A stretch of DNA of 6,447 nucleotides. Origin: Clostridia bacterium (lineage in GTDB: Bacteria; Bacillota_A; Clostridia; Christensenellales; Aristaeellaceae). Below, piece after piece: positions 1-6,424 of this stretch. The number at the start of each line of letters is the position of its first letter. Positions within the stretch are counted from its first letter, which is position 1. The notes below the pieces were generated by a model, which was not told the origin of the DNA, made no database searches, and saw only the letters and a program-made list of their open reading frames with translations. A program made the position numbers and the translations under genes. The stretch is from assembly GCA_017620455.1 (NCBI GenBank), contig JAFZQK010000075.1:1-6447 (forward strand), read 5' to 3'.

Positions 1-1
1 G

Positions 2-1510
2 ACCAATATGTCCCTCACCATGTCCAGCGCCACCCGGGAAATCAATTCCAAAGAGTTTACCAGCGCGGGCGAAGCGGCGGAGGCCCTGAGCAAGGGCGCG
101 CTGCGGGGCGCCCGGGGCAACAGCGGCGTCATCACCAGCCAGCTCTACCGCGGCTTTGCCAAGGCCGTGAAGGGAAAGGACACCCTCTCCCCCGGGGATT
201 TCGCCCTCGCGCTGCAGAAGGGCGCCGAAACCGCGTATAAGGCCGTTATGAAGCCCAAGGAGGGCACCATCCTCACCGTGGCCCGCACCATCGCCGAGGA
301 CGCCGTGCGCCAGGCGCAGTCCGCTCCCGAGGACTGGGACGGGCTGTTCAACGTGATTTTGCAGAGCGGCGAAAGCATCCTGCGCCGCACGCCGGAAATG
401 CTGCCCGTGCTCAAGCAGGCGGGGGTGGTGGACGCCGGCGGCCGGGGCCTGCTGTTCCTCTATACCGGCTATGCCGCCGTCCTCCGGGGCGAAACCATCG
501 AGGAGGCCGCCGCCCAGGCCGAAGCCGCCGGGGCAGAAGCGGAATTCACCGACGATCACGACGCCATTACGGACGTGACCAACGCTTATCACACCGCCTT
601 TGAGATCCGCAATATCAAGCCCGAAGCGCAGGAAAGCGATTTCGACCATTTCCGCCGCCGCCTGAACCGCATCGGCGACATGGTGCACATCGAGCAGGAA
701 AGCGATCTGATCCGCGCCCACGTGCACACGGGGGATCCCGGCCGGGCATTGCAGTACGCCATGGAGCTGGGGGACCTGACGGCGCTGGACATCCGGAACA
801 TCGCCCAGGAGCGCCGGGACGCGGAGGCGGAGAAAGCCGCCCACGAGCCGCCCAAGCCCTTCGGCATGGTCAGCGTTTCCCTGGGCGAAGGCTTCAGCCA
901 GATCCTGAAGGACCTGCAGGTGGACGTGGTGGTGGAAGGGGGCCAGACCATGAACCCCTCCATCGAGGATCTGCAGAAGGCTATCGACTCCGTCAACGCG
1001 GAAACCGTGTTCGTCTTCCCCAACAACGGCAACATCATCCTGGCCGCCCAGCAGGCGGCGGAGCTGAGCGAAAAGAACGTGATCGTGATCCCCACGAAGA
1101 ACGTGGCCATGGGCATCGCCGGCGCCGTGGCCTTCCAGCCGGACCTGTCCGCCGAGGAGATCGCCCAGCGGATGGAAGAATCTGCCCAGCGGGTGCGCAC
1201 CGGCACCATCACCTTCGCCGTGCGGGACAGCGAATTTGAAGACCTGCACATTTCCGAAGGCGACATCATCGGCCTGCACAACGGCAAGGTGACCTTCAAA
1301 TCCGACAACGTCCACGACGTGGCGCTGCAATTGCTGCAGGCCATCGTCACCGAGGACGACGGGCTGATCACCGTCTACTACGGCCAGGACACCAAGGAAG
1401 AGGACGCCCAGGCCCTGGGCGCCGAGATCGAAGAACTGTACCCCGACTGCGACGTGGAGGTGCACATGGGCGGCCAGCCCCTGTATTACTACCTGCTGGC
1501 CGTTGAATGA
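2..1510 (+). CDS. fakA: Fatty acid kinase catalytic subunit FakA (DAK2-domain protein, YloV family), 5'-truncated by the window edge
   Basis: FakA uses ATP to phosphorylate fatty acids held by a FakB (DegV-type) carrier, giving acyl-phosphate for phospholipid synthesis; it is cytosolic. The frame is open from base 2 and reads T-N-M-S-L-T-M, the end of the family's GDTGTNMSLTM motif. The real start therefore lies upstream and roughly 40 residues, including the Mg-binding Asp residues, are missing. Counting from the Met at base 8, the DhaL/DAK2 domain spans about 1-170 with GARGNSG (34-40), KPKEGTILTV (82-91) and VDAGGRGL (141-148). The middle domain has HVHTGDPG (238-245). The C-terminal domain has GGQTMNPS (311-318), PNNGNIILAA (338-347) and IPTKN (361-365). 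All three domains are uninterrupted up to the TGA. One oddity is that the middle-domain Cys expected in YxCTEF is His195. In many Bacillota recG follows this gene; here a secreted protein does. The family call is firm; enzymatic activity is inferred. Confidence 0.95.
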   Translation, partial: TNMSLTMSSATREINSKEFTSAGEAAEALSKGALRGARGNSGVITSQLYRGFAKAVKGKDTLSPGDFALALQKGAETAYKAVMKPKEGTILTVARTIAEDAVRQAQSAPEDWDGLFNVILQSGESILRRTPEMLPVLKQAGVVDAGGRGLLFLYTGYAAVLRGETIEEAAAQAEAAGAEAEFTDDHDAITDVTNAYHTAFEIRNIKPEAQESDFDHFRRRLNRIGDMVHIEQESDLIRAHVHTGDPGRALQYAMELGDLTALDIRNIAQERRDAEAEKAAHEPPKPFGMVSVSLGEGFSQILKDLQVDVVVEGGQTMNPSIEDLQKAIDSVNAETVFVFPNNGNIILAAQQAAELSEKNVIVIPTKNVAMGIAGAVAFQPDLSAEEIAQRMEESAQRVRTGTITFAVRDSEFEDLHISEGDIIGLHNGKVTFKSDNVHDVALQLLQAIVTEDDGLITVYYGQDTKEEDAQALGAEIEELYPDCDVEVHMGGQPLYYYLLAVE

Positions 1511-1542
1511 TCTGCCGTCAAAAGCAAAAAGGAGGATAACAA

Positions 1543-2118
1543 ATGAAAAAGCTGACCGCGCTGTTCCTGGCACTGCTCCTTTTGCTCCCCGTTCTGGCGC
1601 TGGCAGAGCCCGCCCCGGCTGACGAGCCGCTGAATTTCGGCGATTTCTGCATGGCCATCGACCCGAATATGGTTTACACCGGCGGCGAAGAAAAGCAGGA
1701 GGCCGCGCCCTGGTACACGTTCTATCCCCGCTACACCGAAGAGGATCCGGATCTGTCCGTCAATTTCATTATCATCTGGAGCGAAGAGGTCGTTAATTAC
1801 AGCGAATTCACGGACGACGACATGGACGCTTACATCTTAACCCTTCAGGCTTCCATCGCCGATGAATATGCCGCTTACGGCCTGAACCTCAGCGATTTCT
1901 CCGTGATGGAGATCGGGCTGAGGAAGATAGACGGCAGGGACGCGCTGGTATATACCATGGTTTCCGAGCTGAACTCGTCGATCACCATCTTTCAGATGCA
2001 GGCCGCCGTTTCCGATCCCGCCTTCGGCATGTATAACTTCACCGGCACCGCCCTTTCCATGGAGGATCTGGACGAATACATCGTCCCCATGTTCGATTCC
2101 ATCACCTGGAACCTCTGA
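1543..2118 (+). CDS. Small secreted protein of unknown function with a Sec signal peptide
   Basis: This is a 191-residue protein I do not recognise. Residues 1-21 form a classic signal peptide: MKK, then a hydrophobic run rich in Leu and Ala, then ALA before Glu22, fitting signal peptidase I cleavage. No Cys follows, so it is not an obvious lipoprotein. The mature part is acidic (many Asp and Glu), about 170 residues, with one Cys near residue 32 and no transmembrane segment. Alternating hydrophobic stretches (NFIIIW, RDALVYTMV, ITIFQMQAAV) and a C-terminal MFDSITWNL ending vaguely recall small secreted alpha/beta folds of the PsbP/DcrB type, but this is only a resemblance. The start is set by AAAGGAGG at 1528-1535, 7 nt before the ATG. 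It lies 32 nt after fakA with no terminator between, so it is probably co-transcribed with fakA, and it is followed directly by a strong terminator. The gene is confident; the function is unknown. Confidence 0.85.
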   Translation: MKKLTALFLALLLLLPVLALAEPAPADEPLNFGDFCMAIDPNMVYTGGEEKQEAAPWYTFYPRYTEEDPDLSVNFIIIWSEEVVNYSEFTDDDMDAYILTLQASIADEYAAYGLNLSDFSVMEIGLRKIDGRDALVYTMVSELNSSITIFQMQAAVSDPAFGMYNFTGTALSMEDLDEYIVPMFDSITWNL

Positions 2119-2135
2119 CCGTTCCCGGTCCATTC

Positions 2136-2161
2136 AGGGAGGGCGCACGCTCTCCCTTTTT
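2136..2161 (+). terminator. Intrinsic terminator ending the fakA/secreted-protein unit
   Basis: A 9-bp GC-rich stem pairs AGGGAGGGC (2136-2144) with GCTCTCCCT (2149-2157), with one G-T wobble and loop GCAC, followed at once by a T run (2157-2161) and a second T-rich stretch at 2167-2173. It starts 17 nt after the stop codon of the secreted-protein gene and separates that unit from the T-box operon. Confidence 0.9.
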
Positions 2162-2223
2162 GGTTGATTTTTTTCCGTATGCGACAGGCAAAGGAAATAC
2201 AGTTTCCCGGCGCGTTTTTCCCC

Positions 2224-2251
2224 TTGACAAATCCTCCAAAAGGGTTACAAT
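2224..2251 (+). promoter_or_regulatory. Sigma-A-type promoter of the T-box operon
   Basis: A perfect -35 box TTGACA (2224-2229) is followed after 16 nt by TACAAT (2246-2251), one mismatch from the -10 consensus. Transcription would begin near 2258, about ten bases before the lower helix of T-box Stem I, which is where a T-box transcript should start. The stretch between the preceding terminator and this promoter (2162-2223) is AT-richer and shows nothing else I can support. Confidence 0.85.
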
Positions 2252-2456
2252 ATCTGTAATCGCTTTGACGGAGCTAAGCTTTCCCGGGAAGCATGGAAGA
2301 GAGTTGGCGGCTGGTGCGAGCCAATCATGCGCGGAAAGGCTGCCTCACTCCCGAGCTGAACGCCCGAAAAACATGCAGTAAGGCGTTCCGGATCGCCCCG
2401 TTATCACGGCGCAGGGCTTTTTGAGAGCCCGGAGAGAGACCGGAAAACCGGTAACA

Positions 2457-2495
2457 AGGGTGGTACCGCGGTAAAGAAAATGCTTTATCGTCCCT
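2457..2495 (+). promoter_or_regulatory. T-box antiterminator
   Basis: CGGTAAAG (2469-2476) pairs with CTTTATCG (2483-2490) around an AAAATG loop, and AGGG (2457-2460) pairs with CCCT (2492-2495). This leaves TGGTACCG as the bulge whose TGGT contacts the tRNA NCCA end. The CCCT strand is also the 5' arm of the terminator, so the two structures exclude each other. Confidence 0.85.
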
Positions 2496-2530
2496 GAAAC
2501 GCAGATGCGATTCAGGGGCTTTTATTATTT
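2490..2530 (+). terminator. T-box-controlled intrinsic terminator
   Basis: CCCTGAA (2492-2498) pairs with TTCAGGG (2511-2517); outer pairs G2490-C2519 and T-G extend it, and an inner CGC/GCG helix sits above an A-A mismatch. It is followed by TTTTATTATTT (2520-2530). When tRNA-Leu is charged this hairpin should stop transcription before the downstream gene. Confidence 0.9.
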
Positions 2531-2532
2531 CC

Positions 2533-2539
2533 AAGGAGG
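2533..2539 (+). promoter_or_regulatory. Ribosome binding site that fixes the LeuA-like gene start
   Basis: AAGGAGG lies 10 nt before the ATG at 2550. An in-frame ATG at 2505 sits inside the terminator hairpin loop and has no ribosome binding site, so 2550 is the start. Confidence 0.85.
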
Positions 2540-2549
2540 CTTGCCCGAT

Positions 2550-3947
2550 ATGCGTTCCATCGCCGTATCCAACCAGACGCTGCTGTCCCCCATGCTGAAA
2601 AGCGCGTCCTTCCGCCAGAAGCTTGAGGCCGCCCGGAAATTGGATCATCTGGGCCTGGAGGCCGTGGAGACCCCGGAGATCACCGATCCCGAAGGGGATA
2701 TGCTGCTGATGCGCAGCCTATGGATGACGGTGAAGCGCAGCGCGCTGTGCTGCCGCACGGGGATCACCCGGGAAAGCGTCGCCCAGGCCTGGGACGCCGT
2801 CCGGGGCGCGAAAAAGCCGCGGCTGGCCGTGGCGCTGCCCCTGTCCAGCGCCCAGCTGGAATATTTCTGCCATTTGAAGCCGCCCAAGGCCCTGGCGCTG
2901 ATCGGGGAATTGGTCTCCGCCGCCAAGGCGCTGTGCCCCGACGTGGAATTCGTCTGCGAGGACGCGGTGCGGGCGGAGCGGAATTATGTGATGGACGCCG
3001 TGAAGGCCGCCGTGGCTGCCGGCGCCGGGCGGATCACCCTGTGCGATTCCGCCGGCCAGAGCCTGCCGGAGGAGATCGCCGCCCTGGTGCGGGACGCCCG
3101 GGAAGCGGCGGGGGACGGCACGGTGCTGGCCGTCCGTCCGGGGAACGAGCTGGGATTGGCGATTTCCTGCGCCGTGGCCGCGCTGCAGTCCGGCGCGGAC
3201 GAGGTCAAAACCGCCTGCCTGGATGAAAACGCCCTCAGCGCCGTGCAGATGGCCCGTCTTTTCCGGGCCCGGGGCGCGGACCTGCAGCTGGAAAGCCCCC
3301 TGGATATCACCCGGGTGGAGCGCACCGCCGCCGAGATCCGGGAGCTCCTGGCCGACAGCGGCAAAAACACTCCCTTCGACGCCCCCGTATTCTCCCGGGG
3401 CGGAGAGGAGACCCTCCCCGCCGGGGCGGACGACGCGGCGCTGCAGAAGGCCGTGCTGGCCCTGGGTTACGATCTGAACGAGGAGGACGCTCAGCACGTC
3501 CGGGACGCGGTGGCCCGGGAGGGCAAGGGCCGGGCGCTGACCCGGGCCGAACTGGAGGCCGTGATCCTCTCCTCCGCCCAGCAGGTGCCCGCCACCTACC
3601 GGCTCAGGAGCTATCTGATCAACAGCGGCACCGCCATCACCGCCACCGCCCACGTGACGCTGGAAAAGAACGGCGAGCTCCTTTCCGGCCTGTGCGCCGG
3701 GGACGGCCCCATCGACGCCGCCTTCCTGGCCATCGAGCAGATCATCGGCTGCCATTACGAAATGGACGATTTCCAGATCGCCGCCGTCACCCAGAACCGG
3801 GAGGCCATGGGCGACGCCCTGGTGAAGCTGCGCTGCGGCGGCCGGGTCTACGCCGGCAAGGGCATCTCCACCGACATCAACGGCGCCGCCATCCGGGCGT
3901 ACCTGAACGCCCTGAACAAGATCGCCTATGAGGAGAAAACCGTATGA
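2550..3947 (+). CDS. Divergent 2-isopropylmalate synthase-like protein with LeuA regulatory domain, catalytic residues missing
   Basis: This is a 465-residue protein, shorter than a typical LeuA (about 510). The N-terminal part (about 1-290) follows the LeuA/homocitrate synthase TIM barrel: KLEAARKLDHLGLEAVE near 24-40, LCDSAG (164-169, cf. CDTVG), and VRPGNELGLA (195-204, cf. VHCHNDLGLA). Key residues are changed: the two metal-binding His are R196 and G198, and the start motif DTTLRDG reads NQTLLSP (8-14), losing the catalytic Arg and metal Asp. The NGxGERAGN segment is also absent. The C-terminal domain (about 350-460) is a good LeuA dimer/regulatory domain with GDGPIDAAFLAIEQI (384-398) and GISTDINGAA (438-447), the region where LeuA binds leucine. 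I recall clostridial proteins of this type annotated only by that regulatory domain. It is unlikely to be a normal 2-isopropylmalate synthase; it may be a leucine sensor, a partner of the next protein, or an enzyme with altered chemistry. It sits directly under the leucine T-box and overlaps the next gene by ATGA. Confidence 0.8.
   Translation: MRSIAVSNQTLLSPMLKSASFRQKLEAARKLDHLGLEAVETPEITDPEGDMLLMRSLWMTVKRSALCCRTGITRESVAQAWDAVRGAKKPRLAVALPLSSAQLEYFCHLKPPKALALIGELVSAAKALCPDVEFVCEDAVRAERNYVMDAVKAAVAAGAGRITLCDSAGQSLPEEIAALVRDAREAAGDGTVLAVRPGNELGLAISCAVAALQSGADEVKTACLDENALSAVQMARLFRARGADLQLESPLDITRVERTAAEIRELLADSGKNTPFDAPVFSRGGEETLPAGADDAALQKAVLALGYDLNEEDAQHVRDAVAREGKGRALTRAELEAVILSSAQQVPATYRLRSYLINSGTAITATAHVTLEKNGELLSGLCAGDGPIDAAFLAIEQIIGCHYEMDDFQIAAVTQNREAMGDALVKLRCGGRVYAGKGISTDINGAAIRAYLNALNKIAYEEKTV
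3931..3935 (+). promoter_or_regulatory. Ribosome binding site inside the upstream coding end
   Basis: AGGAG lies 8 nt before the ATG at 3944, within the last codons of the LeuA-like gene. It supports the overlapping ATGA start and tight translational coupling. Confidence 0.8.
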
Positions 3948-6424
3948 AGCTGAGCTTTGCCACGGGCGACTGGCCCTTTTCCCTGCGGCAGTGCATGGAT
4001 CTGGCCCGGGAAATGCGCTGTGACGGGCTGGAGATCTCCCGGCGCAGCCTGGATACCCTGTCCGCCGGCGGCGCGCCCTTTTCCCCCGCCCGATTGATGG
4101 AAACCGCCCGGATGCTGAACGACGAAAACCTGGCTGTCGCCTGCCTGGCGGCGGAAAAGGGCTGGACGGAGGAAGACGTTTTTTCCCTCCTGTCCCTGGC
4201 CCGGGAGCTGCGCTGCCCCTGCGTGGCGCTCCCGCTTGAGCAGACCCCGGAAATGGGCGCGGCGGACCGGATCGCCTCCGTGCTTCCCAAGGCCGCGCAG
4301 CTGGGCGTCACGCTGGTAATCCCCACCTGCGGCCCCTATGCCGATACCGGCAGGCTGAAAACGCTGCTGGACCGCTTTGCCTCCGATTTTCTTGGCGCGG
4401 CCTGGCATCTGCCCTGCGCCGCCGCCGCGGGCAAAACCCCGGAGGACATCGTTACAGACCTGGGGGCCTACATCCGCCACGTGTATCTGTGCGACGGCAC
4501 GGTGGAAAACGGCGAAGCGCAGCCCCGGCTGCTGGGCGAAGGGGAGCTGCCCCTTGCCGACGTGTTCGCCGCCCTGCGCTCCATCAGCTACGACGGCTTT
4601 TTCTCCTTCGACTGGGCCCCGGGCAAGGGCGTGATGGGCCAGGCGGACGTGGTGCTTTCCCATTTCGCCGCCATGGCCCGGCCCCTGGGACGGGACCCGC
4701 GCCGCGCCCGGCATCATCTGTATGAGAACCGCCGGGGAAACGGCAAATACATCTGGAAAAAGGAAACCATCATCGAATCCACCTTCTCCCAGATGCTGGA
4801 CCGGGTGGTGGAAGAATTCCCGGACCAGTACGCCTTCCGCTACACCACCCTGGATTACACCCGCACCTACGCCCAGTTCCGGGACGACGTGGACGAATGC
4901 GCCCGGGCGCTGATCGCCATGGGGGTGCGCCGGGGGGCGAAGGTGGCCGTTTGGGCCACCAACGTGCCCCAGTGGTACATCACCTTCTGGGCCACGGTGA
5001 AGATCGGCGCGGTGCTGGTGACCATGAACACCGCCTACAAGATCCATGAGGCGGAATACCTGCTGCGCCAGAGCGACACCCACACCCTGGTGCTGGTAGA
5101 GGGCTGGCGGGATTCGGACTACGCCGGCATCATCCGGGAGCTGTGCCCGGAGCTGAGCCATTCCGCCCCCGGGGAGGCGCTGCATCTCAAGCGCCTGCCC
5201 TTCCTGCGCAACATCGTCACCGTGGGCTTTTCCATGAAGGGCTGCCTCACCTGGGAGGAATTCCTCACCCGCGCTCGGCGCACCCCCCGGGAGGCGCTGC
5301 TGCGGCGGGCGGCGGAGGTGCGCCCGGACGACGTATGCAACATGCAGTACACCTCCGGCACCACGGGCTTCCCCAAGGGCGTGATGCTCACCCACCGGAA
5401 CATCGTCAACAACGGCAAGTGCATCGGCGACCGGATGGACCTGTCCACCGCGGACCGGATGATGATCCAGGTGCCCATGTTCCACTGCTTCGGCATGGTG
5501 CTGGCCATGACGGCCAGCATGACCCACGGGGCCAGCCTCTTCCCCCTGCCCTACTTTTCCCCCAAGCCGGCCCTCGCCTGCATCCATCAGGAAAAGATCA
5601 CCTGCTTCCACGGCGTGCCCACCATGTTCATCGCCCTGCTGGAGCATCCGGATTTTCCCAAGACCGATTTTTCCCACATGCGCACCGGCATCATGGCCGG
5701 CTCCCCCTGCCCCATCTCCGTGATGCGGGACGTGGTGAACAAAATGCACATGACGGAAATCACCATCGTCTACGGACAAACCGAGGCCAGCCCGGGCTGC
5801 ACCATGTCCTCCACCGACGACCCCCTGGAGGTGCGCGTGGCCACGGTGGGCCGGGCGCTGCCGGAAATCGAATGCCGGATCGTGGACCCGGAAACCGGCG
5901 AGGAGCTGCCCGACAACGTGACGGGCGAATTCGTGGCCCGGGGCTACAACATCATGAAGGGCTACTACAAAATGCCCCGCGCCACCCAGGAGGCCATCGA
6001 CAAGGACGGCTGGCTCCACACCGGCGATCTGGCCTGCCGCACCCCCGAGGGCAATTACCGCATCACCGGGCGGCTCAAGGACATGATCATCCGCGGCGGC
6101 GAAAACATCTACCCCAAGGAGATCGAGGAATTCATCTACACCCATCCCAAGGTCTCCGACGTGCAGGTGATCGGCGTGCCCGACGAGCAGTACGGCGAGG
6201 AAATCATGGCGGTTGTCATCCTGAAAGAAGGACAATCCATGACCGAGGAAGAATTAAAGCAGTTTGTGCGCGATCATATGGCCCGGCACAAGACCCCCCG
6301 GTACGTGCAGTTCGTTTCCGCCTTCCCCACCAACGCGGCGGGCAAAATTTTGAAATACAAAATGCGCCAGGACGCGATGGAACTGCTGAAACTGCAAAAA
6401 GCCAACAGCATCGAGACGGCGTAA
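3944..6424 (+). CDS. Fusion protein: degenerate sugar-phosphate isomerase/epimerase-type TIM barrel plus acyl-CoA synthetase (ANL superfamily)
   Basis: This is an 826-residue two-domain protein. Residues 1 to about 245 resemble the AP-endonuclease-2/xylose isomerase-like barrel: MKLSFATGDWP, CDGLEIS, GVTLVIPTCGPYADT (121-135), RHVYLCDG (178-185), LGEGELPL (197-204), SFDW (221-224). The usual metal ligands are replaced. A basic linker (about 245-270, rich in Arg and His) leads to WKKETI at 271. Residues 271-826 form a complete AMP-forming acyl-CoA synthetase close to the ACSF2/YngI group, with P-loop YTSGTTGFPKG (469-479), YGQTE (610-614), GWLHTGDL (689-696), GRLKDMIIRGGENIYPKEIEE (709-729) and the C-terminal catalytic Lys in NAAGKILKYK (K801). 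It should convert a carboxylic acid, ATP and CoA to acyl-CoA, AMP and PPi; no signal peptide or membrane span is seen. The acid is not identifiable; short or medium-chain, possibly branched, is plausible given the leucine T-box. I recall similar fusions in anaerobic clostridia. The start is supported by AGGAG 8 nt upstream and the ATGA overlap. Confidence 0.9.
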   Translation: MKLSFATGDWPFSLRQCMDLAREMRCDGLEISRRSLDTLSAGGAPFSPARLMETARMLNDENLAVACLAAEKGWTEEDVFSLLSLARELRCPCVALPLEQTPEMGAADRIASVLPKAAQLGVTLVIPTCGPYADTGRLKTLLDRFASDFLGAAWHLPCAAAAGKTPEDIVTDLGAYIRHVYLCDGTVENGEAQPRLLGEGELPLADVFAALRSISYDGFFSFDWAPGKGVMGQADVVLSHFAAMARPLGRDPRRARHHLYENRRGNGKYIWKKETIIESTFSQMLDRVVEEFPDQYAFRYTTLDYTRTYAQFRDDVDECARALIAMGVRRGAKVAVWATNVPQWYITFWATVKIGAVLVTMNTAYKIHEAEYLLRQSDTHTLVLVEGWRDSDYAGIIRELCPELSHSAPGEALHLKRLPFLRNIVTVGFSMKGCLTWEEFLTRARRTPREALLRRAAEVRPDDVCNMQYTSGTTGFPKGVMLTHRNIVNNGKCIGDRMDLSTADRMMIQVPMFHCFGMVLAMTASMTHGASLFPLPYFSPKPALACIHQEKITCFHGVPTMFIALLEHPDFPKTDFSHMRTGIMAGSPCPISVMRDVVNKMHMTEITIVYGQTEASPGCTMSSTDDPLEVRVATVGRALPEIECRIVDPETGEELPDNVTGEFVARGYNIMKGYYKMPRATQEAIDKDGWLHTGDLACRTPEGNYRITGRLKDMIIRGGENIYPKEIEEFIYTHPKVSDVQVIGVPDEQYGEEIMAVVILKEGQSMTEEELKQFVRDHMARHKTPRYVQFVSAFPTNAAGKILKYKMRQDAMELLKLQKANSIETA

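Larger units (their letters stand above)
2258..2530 (+). promoter_or_regulatory. T-box leader, predicted leucine specifier (CUC)
   Basis: T-box leaders bind a cognate tRNA; an uncharged tRNA stabilises an antiterminator and lets transcription continue. Visible parts of Stem I are a lower helix CGGAG/CTCCCG (2269-2273 with 2348-2353, one bulge), helix CTTTCC/GGAAAG (2279-2284 with 2333-2338), helix GCATG/CATGC (2291-2295 with 2326-2330), the AGAGAG bulge motif (2298-2303), and a distal helix TTGGC/GCCAA (2304-2308 with 2320-2324) enclosing a GGTGCGAG-type loop. The specifier-loop 3' side holds CTC (2344-2346) followed by the expected A, which decodes as leucine. Further hairpins are GAACGCC/GGCGTTC (2358-2388), GGGCT/AGCCC near 2414-2430, and a Stem III-like ACCGG-AAAA-CCGGT (2439-2452). 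The box AGGGTGGTACCGCG lies at 2457-2470; its variable base is T, fitting a tRNA with discriminator A, as tRNA-Leu has. The element is near certain; the leucine assignment is likely. Confidence 0.9.

Noticed and set aside
2160..2381. Possible 73-residue plus-strand peptide upstream of the LeuA-like gene
   Set aside because: It begins in the terminator's T run, lacks a ribosome binding site, and overlaps the promoter and Stem I of the T-box.
2505..2549. In-frame ATG at 2505 as an earlier start of the LeuA-like protein
   Set aside because: It lies in the terminator loop without a ribosome binding site; AAGGAGG at 2533-2539 points to the ATG at 2550.
2718..3755. Minus-strand frame of 345 codons opposite the LeuA-like gene
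   Set aside because: The Gly/Gln/His-rich translation resembles no protein and is a compositional shadow of the real gene.
4680..4760. The fusion could be two genes joined by a sequencing error
   Set aside because: The frame continues without a break, no ATG or GTG with a ribosome binding site in the ligase frame is seen at the junction, and I recall similar fusions in other clostridia. Read coverage here would settle it.
3926..6235. Long open frame (769 codons) on the minus strand, antisense to the fusion gene
   Set aside because: Its translation is low-complexity (Gly, His, Ala, Val rich) with no motif, as expected for the antisense of GC-rich coding DNA; the + strand has clear family motifs throughout.
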